Shown one piece after another: positions 11,165 through 24,740 of a DNA stretch of 64,000 nt (positions are counted from its first letter, which is position 1; every line of letters starts with the position of its first letter). The stretch spans positions 24,636,501 through 24,700,500 of the forward strand of contig CM072863.1 of assembly GCA_036937835.1 (NCBI GenBank), written 5' to 3'. The DNA comes from Pampus argenteus. Lineage: Eukaryota > Chordata > Actinopteri > Scombriformes > Stromateidae. The translations under genes were made by a program, and so were the position numbers. The notes below the pieces were generated by a model. It searched no databases and was not told the DNA's origin. It worked only from the letters and a program-made list of their open reading frames with translations.

Positions 11165-12525
11165 GCCATCAACAAGTAACTGATTTCTAATGATTAGGAC
11201 CAAAAAACTCACTTCTGAGAGCTTCCTGCAGCTTTTACTGTAACATTTGTAAAAATAGCTTTCTCTCAGGCCAAAACTGACAACTATAGTTTTTCTTAAA
11301 CAAGGAGCAATATTTTCAATGAAAACCATGTTTGCCATCAACAAGTAACTGATTTCTAATGATTAGGACCAAAAAACTCACTTCTGAGAGCTTCCTGCAG
11401 CTTTTACTGTAACATTTGTAAAAATAGCTTTCTCTCAGGCCAAAACTGACAACTATAGTTTTTCTTAAACAAGGAGCAATATTTTCAATCAAAACCATGT
11501 TTGCCATCAACAAGTAACTAATTTCTAATGATTAGGACCAAAAAACTCACTTCTGAGAGCTTCCTGCAGCTTTTACTGTAACATTTGTAAAAATAGCTTT
11601 CTCTCAGGCCAAAACTGACAACTACAGTTTTTCTTAAACAAGGAGCAATATTTTCAATCAAAACCATGTTTGCCATCAACAAGTAACTGATTTCTAATGA
11701 TTAGGACCAAAAAACTCACTTCTGAGAGCTTCCTGCAGCTTTTACTGTAACATTTGTACAAATAGCTTTCTCTCAGGCCAAAACTGACAACTACAGTTTT
11801 TCTTAAACAAGGAGCAATATTTTCAATCAAAACCATGTTTGCCATCAACAAGTAACTGATTTCTAATGATTAGGACCAAAAAACTCACTTCTGAGAGCTT
11901 CCTGCAGCTTTTACTGTAACATTTGTAAAAATAGCTTTCTCTCAGGCCAAAACTGACAACTACAGTTTTTCTTAAACAAGGAGCAATATTTTCAATCAAA
12001 ACCATGTTTGCCATCAACAAGTAACTGATTTCTAATGATTAGGACCAAAAAACTCACTTCTGAGAGCTTCCTGCAGCTTTTACTGTAACATTTGTACAAA
12101 TAGCTTTCTCTCAGGCCAAAACTGACAACTACAGTTTTTCTTAAACAAGGAGCAATATTTTCAATCAAAACCATGTTTGCCATCAACAAGTAACTGATTT
12201 CTAATGATTAGGACCAAAAAACTCACTTCTGAGAGCTTCCTGCAGCTTTTACTGTAACATTTGTAAAAATAGCTTTCTCTCAGGCCAAAACTGACAACTA
12301 TAGTTTTTCTTAAACAAGGAGCAATATTTTCAATCAAAACCATGTTTGCCATCAACAAGTAACTAATTTCTAATGATTAGGACCAAAAAACTCACTTCTG
12401 AGAGCTTCCTACAGCTTTTACTGTAACATTTGTAAAAATAGCTTTCTCTCGGCGAGAGAAGGCCAAAACTGACAACTATAGTTTTTCTTAAACAAGGAGC
12501 AATATTTTCAATCAAAACCATGTTT
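11165..12525 (+). repeat. 1.36-kb block, copy 1 of 3 (offset 10016 to copy 2)
   Basis: Monomer order is caatgaaaacc-type, caactatagt-type, ctaattt, then palindrome-plus, minus, plus, caactatagt-type and finally the hairpin monomer (12348-12525). The same order and diagnostic bases recur at 21181-22541 and 45983-47343. Confidence 0.82.
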
Positions 12526-12758
12526 GCCATCAACAAGTAACTGATTTCTAATGATTAGGACCAAAAAACTCACTTCTGAGAGCTTCCTGCAGCTTTTACT
12601 GTAACATTTGTAAAAATAGCTTTCTCTCAGGCCAAAACTGACAACTATAGTTTTTCTTAAACAAGGAGCAAAATTTTCAATCAAAACCATGTTTGCCATC
12701 AACAAGTAACTAATTTCTAATGATTAGGACCAAAAAACTCACTTCTGAGTGCTTCCTA

Positions 12759-14063
12759 CAGCTTTTACTGTAACATTTGTAAAAATAGCTTTCTCTCAGG
12801 CCAAAACTGACAACTACAGTTTTTCTTAAACAAGGATCAATATTTTCAATGAAAACCATTTTTGCCATCAACAAGTAACTGATTTCTAATGATTAGGACC
12901 AAAAAACTCACTTCTGAGAGCTTCCTACAGCTTTTACTGTAACATTTGTAAAAATAGCTTTCTCTCAGGCCAAAACTGACAACTACAGTTTTTCTTAAAC
13001 AAGGATCAATATTTTCAATGAAAACCATGTTTGCCATCAACAAGTAACTGATTTCTAATGATTAGGACCAAAAAACTCACTTCTGAGAGCTTCCTACAGC
13101 TTTTACTGTAACATTTGTACAAATAGCTTTCTCTCAGGCCAAAACTGACAACTACAGTTTTTCTTAAACAAGGAGCAATATTTTCAATCAAAACCATGTT
13201 TGCCATCAACAAGTAACTAATTTCTAATGATTAGGACCAAAAAACTCACTTCTGAGAGCTTCCTGCAGCTTTTACTGTAACATTTGTAAAAATAGCTTTC
13301 TCTCAGGCCAAAACTGACAACTATAGTTTTTCTTAAACAAGGAGCAATATTTTCAATCAAAACCATGTTTGCCATCAACAAGTAACTAATTTCTAATGAT
13401 TAGGACCACAAAACTCACTTCTGAGAGCTTCCTGCAGCTTTTACTGTAACATTTGTAAAAATAGCTTTCTCTCAGGCCAAAACTGACAACTACAGTTTTT
13501 CTTAAACAAGGAGCAATATTTTCAATCAAAACCATGTTTGCCATCAACAAGTAACTGATTTCTAATGATTAGGACCAAAAAACTCACTTCTGAGAGCTTC
13601 CTGCAGCTTTTACTGTAACATTTGTACAAATAGCTTTCTCTCAGGCCAAAACTGACAACTACAGTTTTTCTTAAACAAGGAGCAATATTTTCAATCAAAA
13701 CCATGTTTGCCATCAACAAGTATCTGATTTCTAATGATTAGGACCAAAAAACTCACTTCTGAGAGCTTCCTGCAGCTTTTACTGTAACATTTGTAAAAAT
13801 AGCTTTCTCTCAGGCCAAAACTGACAACTACAGTTTTTCTTAAACAAGGAGCAATATTTTCAATCAAAACCATGTTTGCCATCAACAAGTAACTGATTTC
13901 TAATGATTAGGACCAAAAAACTCACTTCTGAGAGCTTCCTGCAGCTTTTACTGTAACATTTGTACAAATAGCTTTCTCTCAGGCCAAAACTGACAACTAC
14001 AGTTTTTCTTAAACAAGGAGCAATATTTTCAATCAAAACCATGTTTGCCATCAACAAGTAACT
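12759..14063 (+). repeat. 1.3-kb segment, first copy of a 1530-bp-offset duplication
   Basis: Rare markers match the second copy base for base: aaccatttttgcc (near 12857 and 14387), accacaaaactc (near 13406 and 14936) and gtatctgattt (near 13720 and 15250). 1530 equals nine monomers plus one 9-bp insertion. Confidence 0.9.
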
Positions 14064-14288
14064 AATTTCTAATGATTAGGACCAAAAAACTCACTTCTGA
14101 GAGCTTCCTACAGCTTTTACTGTAACATTTGTAAAAATAGCTTTCTCTCGGCGAGAGAAGGCCAAAACTGACAACTATAGTTTTTCTTAAACAAGGAGCA
14201 ATATTTTCAATCAAAACCATGTTTGCCATCAACAAGTAACTGATTTCTAATGATTAGGACCAAAAAACTCACTTCTGAGAGCTTCCTG

Positions 14289-15593
14289 CAGCTTTTACTG
14301 TAACATTTGTAAAAATAGCTTTCTCTCAGGCCAAAACTGACAACTACAGTTTTTCTTAAACAAGGATCAATATTTTCAATGAAAACCATTTTTGCCATCA
14401 ACAAGTAACTGATTTCTAATGATTAGGACCAAAAAACTCACTTCTGAGAGCTTCCTACAGCTTTTACTGTAACATTTGTAAAAATAGCTTTCTCTCAGGC
14501 CAAAACTGACAACTACAGTTTTTCTTAAACAAGGATCAATATTTTCAATGAAAACCATGTTTGCCATCAACAAGTAACTGATTTCTAATGATTAGGACCA
14601 AAAAACTCACTTCTGAGAGCTTCCTACAGCTTTTACTGTAACATTTGTACAAATAGCTTTCTCTCAGGCCAAAACTGACAACTACAGTTTTTCTTAAACA
14701 AGGAGCAATATTTTCAATCAAAACCATGTTTGCCATCAACAAGTAACTAATTTCTAATGATTAGGACCAAAAAACTCACTTCTGAGAGCTTCCTGCAGCT
14801 TTTACTGTAACATTTGTAAAAATAGCTTTCTCTCAGGCCAAAACTGACAACTATAGTTTTTCTTAAACAAGGAGCAATATTTTCAATCAAAACCATGTTT
14901 GCCATCAACAAGTAACTAATTTCTAATGATTAGGACCACAAAACTCACTTCTGAGAGCTTCCTGCAGCTTTTACTGTAACATTTGTAAAAATAGCTTTCT
15001 CTCAGGCCAAAACTGACAACTACAGTTTTTCTTAAACAAGGAGCAATATTTTCAATCAAAACCATGTTTGCCATCAACAAGTAACTGATTTCTAATGATT
15101 AGGACCAAAAAACTCACTTCTGAGAGCTTCCTGCAGCTTTTACTGTAACATTTGTACAAATAGCTTTCTCTCAGGCCAAAACTGACAACTACAGTTTTTC
15201 TTAAACAAGGAGCAATATTTTCAATCAAAACCATGTTTGCCATCAACAAGTATCTGATTTCTAATGATTAGGACCAAAAAACTCACTTCTGAGAGCTTCC
15301 TGCAGCTTTTACTGTAACATTTGTAAAAATAGCTTTCTCTCAGGCCAAAACTGACAACTACAGTTTTTCTTAAACAAGGAGCAATATTTTCAATCAAAAC
15401 CATGTTTGCCATCAACAAGTAACTGATTTCTAATGATTAGGACCAAAAAACTCACTTCTGAGAGCTTCCTGCAGCTTTTACTGTAACATTTGTACAAATA
15501 GCTTTCTCTCAGGCCAAAACTGACAACTACAGTTTTTCTTAAACAAGGAGCAATATTTTCAATCAAAACCATGTTTGCCATCAACAAGTAACT
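14289..15593 (+). repeat. 1.3-kb segment, second copy of the 1530-bp-offset duplication
   Basis: I found no difference from 12759-14063 by eye. The two copies are separated by 14064-14288, which contains the hairpin monomer with its palindrome at 14143-14159. The breakpoint lies in the diagnostic region near position 18 of the monomer on the right side. Confidence 0.9.
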
Positions 15594-16430
15594 GATTTCT
15601 AATGATTAGGACCAAAAAACTCACTTCTGAGAGCTTCCTGCAGCTTTTACTGTAACATTTGTAAAAATAGCTTTCTCTCAGGCCAAAACTGACAACTATA
15701 GTTTTTCTTAAACAAGGAGCAATATTTTCAATCAAAACCATGTTTGCCATCAACAAGTAACTAATTTCTAATGATTAGGACCAAAAAACTCACTTCTGAG
15801 AGCTTCCTACAGCTTTTACTGTAACATTTGTAAAAATAGCTTTCTCTCGGCGAGAGAAGGCCAAAACTGACAACTATAGTTTTTCTTAAACAAGGAGCAA
15901 TATTTTCAATCAAAACCATGTTTGCCATCAACAAGTAACTAATTTCTAATGATTAGGACCAAAAAACTCACTTCTGAGAGCTTCCTGCAGCTTTTACTGT
16001 AACATTTGTAAAAATAGCTTTCTCTCAGGCCAAAACTGACAACTACAGTTTTTCTTAAACAAGGAGTAATATTTTCAATCAAAACCATGTTTGCCATCAA
16101 CAAGTAACTGATTTCTAATGATTAGGACCAACAAACTCACTTCTGAGAGCTTCCTGCAGCTTTTACTGTAACATTTGTACAAATAGCTTTCTCTCAGGCC
16201 AAAACTGACAACTACAGTTTTTCTTAAACAAGGAGCAATATTTTCAATCAAAACCATGTTTGCCATCAACAAGTAACTGATTTCTAATGATTAGGACCAA
16301 AAAACTCACTTCTGAGAGCTTCCTGCAGCTTTTACTGTAACATTTGTAAAAATAGCTTTCTCTCAGGCCAAAACTGACAACTACAGTTTTTCTTAAACAA
16401 GGAGCAATATTTTCAATCAAAACCATGTTT

Positions 16431-17116
16431 GCCATCAACAAGTAACTGATTTCTAATGATTAGGACCAAAAAACTCACTTCTGAGAGCTTCCTACAGCTT
16501 TTACTGTAACATTTGTAAAAATAGCTTTCTCTCGGCGAGAGAAGGCCAAAACTGACAACTATAGTTTTTCTTAAACAAGGAGCAATATTTTCAATCAAAA
16601 CCATGTTTGCCATCAACAAGTAACTGATTTCTAATGATTAGGACCAAAAAACTCACTTCTGAGAGCTTCCTGCAGCTTTTACTGTAACATTTGTAAAAAA
16701 TAGCTTTCTCTCAGGCCAAAACTGACAACTACAGTTTTTCTTAAACAAGGATCAATATTTTCAATCAAAACCATGTTTGCCATCAACAAGTAACTGATTT
16801 CTAATGATTAGGACCAAAAAACTCACTTCTGAGAGCTTCCTGCAGCTTTTACTGTAACATTTGTAAAAATTGCTTTCTCTCAGGCCAAAACTGACAATTA
16901 CAGTTTTTCTTAAACAAGGACCAATATTTTCATTCAAAACCACGTTTGCCATCAACAAGTAACTGATTTCTAATGATTAGGACCAAAAAACTCACTTCTG
17001 AGAGCTTCCTGCAGCTTTTACTGTAACATTTGTAAAAATAGCTTTCTCTCTGGCCAAAACTGACAACTACAGTTTTTCTTAAACAAGGAGCAATATTTTC
17101 AATCAAAACCATGTTT
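16431..17116 (+). repeat. Cassette H, copy 2
   Basis: The hairpin monomer here has ctgattt instead of the usual ctaattt, so the 68-codon shadow ORF is open. The third monomer is followed by gccatcaac, not tccatcaac. Both features are shared with copy 6 at 41233. Confidence 0.88.
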
Positions 17117-18129
17117 GCCATCAACAAGTAACTGATTTCTAATGATTAGGACCAAAAAACTCACTTCTGAGAGCTTCCTGCAGCTTTTACTGTAACATTT
17201 GTACAAATAGCTTTCTCTCAGGCCAAAACTGACAACTACAGTTTTTCTTAAACAAGGAGCAATATTTTCAATCAAAACCATGTTTGCCATCAACAAGTAA
17301 CTGATTTCTAATGATTAGGACCAAAAAACTCACTTCTGAGAGCTTCCTGCAGCTTTTACTGTAACATTTGTAAAATAGCTTTCTCTCAGGCCAAAACTGA
17401 CAACTACAGTTTTTCTTAAACAAGGATAAATATTTTCAATCAAAACCATGTTTGCCATCAACAAGTAACTGATTTCTAATGATTAGGACCAAAAAACTCA
17501 CTTCTGAGAGCTTCCTGCAGCTTTTACTGTAACATTTGTACAAATAGCTTTCTCTCAGGCCAAAACTGACAACTACAGTTTTTCTTAAACAAGGAGCAGT
17601 ATTTTCAATCAAAACCATGTTTGCCATCAACAAGTAACTGATTTCTAATGATTAGGACCAAAAAACTCACTTCTGAGAGCTTCCTGCAGCTTTTACTGTA
17701 ACATTTGTAAAAATAGCTTTCTCTCAGGCCAAAACTGACAACTACAGTTTTTCTTAAACAAGGAGCAATATTTTCAATCAAAACCATGTTTGCCATCAAC
17801 AAGTAACTGATTTCTAATGATTAGGACCAAAAAACTCACTTCTGAGAGCTTCCTGCAGCTTTTACTGTAACATTTGTACAAATAGCTTTCTCTCAGGCCA
17901 AAACTGACAACTACAGTTTTTCTTAAACAAGGAGCAATATTTTCAATCAAAACCATGTTTGCCATCAACAAGTAACTGATTTCTAATGATTAGGACCAAA
18001 AAACTCACTTCTGAGAGCTTCCTGCAGCTTTTACTGTAACATTTGTAAAAATAGCTTTCTCTCAGGCCAAAACTGACAACTATAGTTTTTCTTAAACAAG
18101 GAGCAATATTTTCAATCAAAACCATGTTT

Positions 18130-18815
18130 GCCATCAACAAGTAACTAATTTCTAATGATTAGGACCAAAAAACTCACTTCTGAGAGCTTCCTACAGCTTT
18201 TACTGTAACATTTGTAAAAATAGCTTTCTCTCGACGAGAGAAGGCCAAAACTGACAACTATAGTTTTTCTTAAACAAGGAGCAATATTTTCAATCAAAAC
18301 CATGTTTGCCATCAACAAGTAACTGATTTCTAATGATTAGGACCAAAAAACTCACTTCTGAGAGCTTCCTGCAGCTTTTACTGTAACATTTGTAAAAAAT
18401 AGCTTTCTCTCAGGCCAAAACTGACAACTACAGTTTTTCTTAAACAAGGATCAATATTTTCAATCAAAACCATGTTTGCCATCAACAAGTAACTGATTTC
18501 TAATGATTAGGACCAAAAAACTCACTTCTGAGAGCTTCCTGCAGCTTTTACTGTAACATTTGTAAAAATTGCTTTCTCTCAGGCCAAAACTGACAATTAC
18601 AGTTTTTCTTAAACAAGGACCAATATTTTCATTCAAAACCACGTTTTCCATCAACAAGTAACTGATTTCTAATGATTAGGACCAAAAAACTCACTTCTGA
18701 GAGCTTCCTGCAGCTTTTACTGTAACATTTGTAAAAATAGCTTTCTCTCTGGCCAAAACTGACAACTACAGTTTTTCTTAAACAAGGAGCAATATTTTCA
18801 ATCAAAACCATGTTT
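18130..18815 (+). repeat. Cassette H, copy 3
   Basis: Lies 1699 bp (ten monomers plus one insertion) after copy 2. Its hairpin carries a changed central base, and the third monomer ends with cacgttttcc as in copy 1. Confidence 0.88.
18226..18242. other. Hairpin variant with A at the centre (TTCTCTCGACGAGAGAA)
   Basis: Of the 32 palindromes this is the only one with the central G changed, to A. The change leaves both 8-bp arms intact. Confidence 0.9.
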
Positions 18816-21180
18816 GCCATCAACAAGTAACTGATTTCTAATGATTAGGACCAAAAAACTCACTTCTGAGAGCTTCCTGCAGCTTTTACTGTAACATTTG
18901 TACAAATAGCTTTCTCTCAGGCCAAAACTGACAACTACAGTTTTTCTTAAACAAGGATCAATATTTTCAATCAAAACCATGTTTGCCATCAACAAGTAAC
19001 TGATTTCTAATGATTAGGACCAAAAAACTTACTTCTGAGAGCTTCCTGCAGCTTTTACTGTAACATTTGTAAAATAGCTTTCTCTCAGGCCAAAACTGAC
19101 AACTACAGTTTTTCTTAAACAAGGATAAATATTTTCAATCAAAACCATGTTTGCCATCAACAAGTAACTGATTTCTAATGATTAGGACCAAAAAACTCAC
19201 TTCTGAGAGCTTCCTGCAGCTTTTACTGTAACATTTGTAAAAATAGCTTTCTCTCAGGCCAAAACTGACAATTACAGTTTTTCTTAAACAAGGACCAATA
19301 TTTTCATTCAAAACCACGTTTGCCATCAACAAGTAACTGATTTCTAATGATTAGGACCAAAAAACTCACTTCTGAGAGCTTCCTGCAGCTTTTACTGTAA
19401 CATTTGTAAAAATAGCTTTCTCTCAGGCCAAAACTGACAACTACAGTTTTTCTTAAACAAGGAGCAATATTTTCAATCAAAACCATGTTTGCCATCAACA
19501 AGTAACTGATTTCTAATGATTAGGACCAAAAAATTCACTTCTGAGAGCTTCCTGCAGCTTTTACTGTAACATTTGTAAAAATAGCTTTCTCTCAGGCCAA
19601 AACTGACAACTACAGTTTTTCTTAAACAAGGAGCAATATTTTCAATCAAAACCATGTTTGCCATCAACAAGTAACTGATTTCTAATGATTAGGACCAAAA
19701 AATTCACTTCTGAGAACTTCCTGCAGCTTTTACTGTAACATTTGTAAAAATAGCTTTCTCTCAGGCCAAAACTGACAACTACAGGTTTTCTTAAACAAGG
19801 AGCAATATTTTCAATCAAAACCATGTTTGCCATCAACAAGTAACTGATTTCTAATGATTAGGACCAAAAAACTCACTTCTGAGAGCTTCCTGCAGCTTTT
19901 ACTGTAACATTTGTAAAAATAGCTTTCTCTCAGGCCAAAACTGACAACTACAGGTTTTCTTAAACAAGGAGCAATATTTTCAATCAAAACCATGTTTGCC
20001 ATCAACAAGTAACTGATTTCTAATGATTAGGACCAAAAAACTCACTTCTGAGAGCTTCCTGCAGCTTTTACTGTAACATTTGTAAAAATAGCTTTCTCTC
20101 AGGCCAAAACTGACAACTATAGTTTTTCTTAAACAAGGATCAATATTTTCAATGAAAACCATGTTTGCCATCAACAAGTAACTGATTTCTAATTATTAGG
20201 ACCAAAAAACTCACTTCTGAGAGCTTCCTGCAGCTTTTACTGTAACATTTGTACAAATAGCTTTCTCTCAGGCCAAAACTGACAACTACAGTTTTTCTTA
20301 AACAAGGAGCAATATTTTCAATCAAAACCATGTTTGCCATCAACAAGTAACTAATTTCTAATGATTAGGACCAAAAAACTCACTTCTGAGTGCTTCCTAC
20401 AGCTTTTACTGTAACATTTGTAAAAATAGCTTTCTCTCAGGCCAAAACTGACAACTATAGTTTTTCTTAAACAAGGAGCAATATTTTCAATCAAAACCAT
20501 GTTTGCCATCAACAAGTAACTAATTTCTAATGATTAGGACCAAAAAACTCACTTCTGAGAGCTTCCTGCAGCTTTTACTGTAACATTTGTAAAAATAGCT
20601 TTCTCTCAGGCCAAAACTGACAACTACAGTTTTTCTTAAACAAGGAGCAATATTTTCAATCAAAACCATGTTTGCCATCAACAAGTAACTGATTTCTAAT
20701 GATTAGGACCAAAAAACTCACTTCTGAGAGCTTCCTGCAGCTTTTACTGTAACATTTGTACAAATAGCTTTCTCTCAGGCCAAAACTGACAACTACAGTT
20801 TTTCTTAAACAAGGAGCAATATTTTCAATCAAAACCATGTTTGCCATCAACAAGTAACTGATTTCTAATGATTAGGACCAAAAAACTCACTTCTGAGAGC
20901 TTCCTGCAGCTTTTACTGTAACATTTGTAAAAATAGCTTTCTCTCAGGCCAAAACTGACAACTACAGTTTTTCTTAAACAAGGAGCAATATTTTCAATCA
21001 AAACCATGTTTGCCATTAACAAGTAACTGATTTCTAATGATTAGGACCAAAAAACTCACTTCTGAGAGCTTCCTGCAGCTTTTACTGTAACATTTGTACA
21101 AATAGCTTTCTCTCAGGCCAAAACTGACAACTACAGTTTTTCTTAAACAAGGAGCAATATTTTCAATCAAAACCATGTTT

Positions 21181-22541
21181 GCCATCAACAAGTAACTGAT
21201 TTCTAATGATTAGGACCAAAAAACTCACTTCTGAGAGCTTCCTGCAGCTTTTACTGTAACATTTGTAAAAATAGCTTTCTCTCAGGCCAAAACTGACAAC
21301 TATAGTTTTTCTTAAACAAGGAGCAATATTTTCAATGAAAACCATGTTTGCCATCAACAAGTAACTGATTTCTAATGATTAGGACCAAAAAACTCACTTC
21401 TGAGAGCTTCCTGCAGCTTTTACTGTAACATTTGTAAAAATAGCTTTCTCTCAGGCCAAAACTGACAACTATAGTTTTTCTTAAACAAGGAGCAATATTT
21501 TCAATCAAAACCATGTTTGCCATCAACAAGTAACTAATTTCTAATGATTAGGACCAAAAAACTCACTTCTGAGAGCTTCCTGCAGCTTTTACTGTAACAT
21601 TTGTAAAAATAGCTTTCTCTCAGGCCAAAACTGACAACTACAGTTTTTCTTAAACAAGGAGCAATATTTTCAATCAAAACCATGTTTGCCATCAACAAGT
21701 AACTGATTTCTAATGATTAGGACCAAAAAACTCACTTCTGAGAGCTTCCTGCAGCTTTTACTGTAACATTTGTACAAATAGCTTTCTCTCAGGCCAAAAC
21801 TGACAACTACAGTTTTTCTTAAACAAGGAGCAATATTTTCAATCAAAACCATGTTTGCCATCAACAAGTAACTGATTTCTAATGATTAGGACCAAAAAAC
21901 TCACTTCTGAGAGCTTCCTGCAGCTTTTACTGTAACATTTATAAAAATAGCTTTCTCTCAGGCCAAAACTGACAACTACAGTTTTTCTTAAACAAGGAGC
22001 AATATTTTCAATCAAAACCATGTTTGCCATCAACAAGTAACTGATTTCTAATGATTAGGACCAAAAAACTCACTTCTGAGAGCTTCCTGCAGCTTTTACT
22101 GTAACATTTGTACAAATAGCTTTCTCTCAGGCCAAAACTGACAACTACAGTTTTTCTTAAACAAGGAGCAATATTTTCAATCAAAACCATGTTTGCCATC
22201 AACAAGTAACTGATTTCTAATGATTAGGACCAAAAAACTCACTTCTGAGAGCTTCCTGCAGCTTTTACTGTAACATTTGTAAAAATAGCTTTCTCTCAGG
22301 CCAAAACTGACAACTATAGTTTTTCTTAAACAAGGAGCAATATTTTCAATCAAAACCATGTTTGCCATCAACAAGTAACTAATTTCTAATGATTAGGACC
22401 AAAAAACTCACTTCTGAGAGCTTCCTACAGCTTTTACTGTAACATTTGTAAAAATAGCTTTCTCTCGGCGAGAGAAGGCCAAAACTGACAACTATAGTTT
22501 TTCTTAAACAAGGAGCAATATTTTCAATCAAAACCATGTTT
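21181..22541 (+). repeat. 1.36-kb block, copy 2 of 3
   Basis: Matches 11165-12525 at offset 10016 and 45983-47343 at offset 24802. Shares atttataaaaat (near 21940) with the third copy but not the first, so copies 2 and 3 are the closer pair. Confidence 0.82.
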
Positions 22542-23050
22542 GCCATCAACAAGTAACTGATTTCTAATGATTAGGACCAAAAAACTCACTTCTGAGAGCT
22601 TCCTGCAGCTTTTACTGTAACATTTGTAAAAACATAGCTTTCTCTCAGGCCAAAACTGACAACTACAGTTTTTCTTAAACAAGGATCAATATTTTCAATC
22701 AAAACCATGTTTGCCATCAACAAGTAACTGATTTCTAATGATTAGGACCAAAAAACTCACTTCTGAGAGCTTCCTGCAGCTTTTACTGTAACATTTGTAA
22801 AAATTGCTTTCTCTCAGGCCAAAACTGACAATTACAGTTTTTCTTAAACAAGGACCAATATTTTCATTCAAAACCACGTTTTCCATCAACAAGTAACTGA
22901 TTTCTAATGATTAGGACCAAAAAACTCACTTCTGAGAGCTTCCTGCAGCTTTTACTGTAACATTTGTAAAAATAGCTTTCTCTCTGGCCAAAACTGACAA
23001 CTACAGTTTTTCTTAAACAAGGAGCAATATTTTCAATCAAAACCATGTTT
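22364..23050 (+). repeat. Cassette H, copy 4 (687 bp)
   Basis: The second monomer is 171 bp, with gtaaaaacatag near 22630, best read as an extra C within the six-A form seen in the other copies. Confidence 0.88.
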
Positions 23051-23557
23051 GCCATCAACAAGTAACTGATTTCTAATGATTAGGACCAAAAAACTCACTT
23101 CTGAGAGCTTCCTGCAGCTTTTACTGTAACATTTGTACAAATAGCTTTCTCTCAGGCCAAAACTGACAACTACAGTTTTTCTTAAACAAGGATCAATATT
23201 TTCAATCAAAACCATGTTTGCCATCAACAAGTAACTGATTTCTAATGATTAGGACCAAAAAACTCACTTCTGAGAGCTTCCTGCAGCTTTTACTGTAACA
23301 TTTGTAAAAATAGCTTTCTCTCAGGCCAAAACTGACAACTACAGTTTTTCTTAAACAAGGAGCAATATTTTCAATCAAAACCATGTTTGCCATCAACAAG
23401 TAACTGATTTCTAATGATTAGGACCAAAAAATTCACTTCTGAGAGCTTCCTGCAGCTTTTACTGTAACATTTGTAAAAATAGCTTTCTCTCAGGCCAAAA
23501 CTGACAACTATAGTTTTTCTTAAACAAGGAGCAAAATTTTCAATCAAAACCATGTTT

Positions 23558-24064
23558 GCCATCAACAAGTAACTAATTTCTAATGATTAGGACCAAAAAA
23601 CTCACTTCTGAGTGCTTCCTACAGCTTTTACTGTAACATTTGTAAAAATTGCTTTCTCTCAGGCCAAAACTGACAATTACAGTTTTTCTTAAAAAAGGAC
23701 CAATATTTTCATTCAAAACCACGTTTTCCATCAACAAGTAACTGATTTCTAATGATTAGGACCAAAAAACTCACTTCTGAGAGCTTCCTGCAGCTTTTAC
23801 TGTAACATTTGTAAAAATAGCTTTCTCTCAGGCCAAAACTGACAACTACAGTTTTTCTTAAACAAGGAGCAATATTTTCAATCAAAACCATGTTTGCCAT
23901 CAACAAGTAACTGATTTCTAATGATTAAGACCAAAAAATTCACTTCTGAGAGCTTCCTGCAGCTTTTACTGTAACATTTGTAAAAATAGCTTTCTCTCAG
24001 GCCAAAACTGACAACTACAGGTTTTCTTAAACAAGGAGCAATATTTTCAATCAAAACCATGTTT
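23558..24064 (+). repeat. Partial cassette A (V-W-X only)
   Basis: V, W and X are followed by a monomer with ggatca and caatgaaaacc instead of Y. V has the rare cttaaaaaagg (near 23690), shared with the matching partial cassettes at 44293 (offset 20735) and 49381 (a further 5088), so these three share one ancestor. Confidence 0.85.
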
Positions 24065-24740
24065 GCCATCAACAAGTAACTGATTTCTAATGATTAGGAC
24101 CAAAAAACTCACTTCTGAGAGCTTCCTGCAGCTTTTACTGTAACATTTGTAAAAATAGCTTTCTCTCAGGCCAAAACTGACAACTATAGTTTTTCTTAAA
24201 CAAGGATCAATATTTTCAATGAAAACCATGTTTGCCATCAACAAGTAACTGATTTCTAATTATTAGGACCAAAAAACTCACTTCTGAGAGCTTCCTGCAG
24301 CTTTTACTGTAACATTTGTACAAATAGCTTTCTCTCAGGCCAAAACTGACAACTACAGTTTTTCTTAAACAAGGAGCAATATTTTCAATCAAAACCATGT
24401 TTGCCATCAACAAGTAACTAATTTCTAATGATTAGGACCAAAAAACTCACTTCTGAGTGCTTCCTACAGCTTTTACTGTAACATTTGTAAAAATAGCTTT
24501 CTCTCAGGCCAAAACTGACAACTATAGTTTTTCTTAAACAAGGAGCAATATTTTCAATCAAAACCATGTTTGCCATCAACAAGTAACTAATTTCTAATGA
24601 TTAGGACCAAAAAACTCACTTCTGAGAGCTTCCTGCAGCTTTTACTGTAACATTTGTAAAAATAGCTTTCTCTCAGGCCAAAACTGACAACTACAGTTTT
24701 TCTTAAACAAGGAGCAATATTTTCAATCAAAACCATGTTT

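Larger units (their letters stand above)
15746..22541 (+). repeat. About 6.8-kb segment, first copy of a duplication at offset 24802
   Basis: Order and markers match 40548-47343: accaacaaactc (near 16129 and 40931), cassette H pairs (16431 and 41233; 18130 and 42425), taattattag (20193 and 44994) and atttataaaaat (near 21940 and 46742). Within 17.1-19.8 kb the offset drops to 24295, so the second copy lacks three monomers (507 bp) near 42.0 kb and has regained three by about 44.5 kb. Confidence 0.82.
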
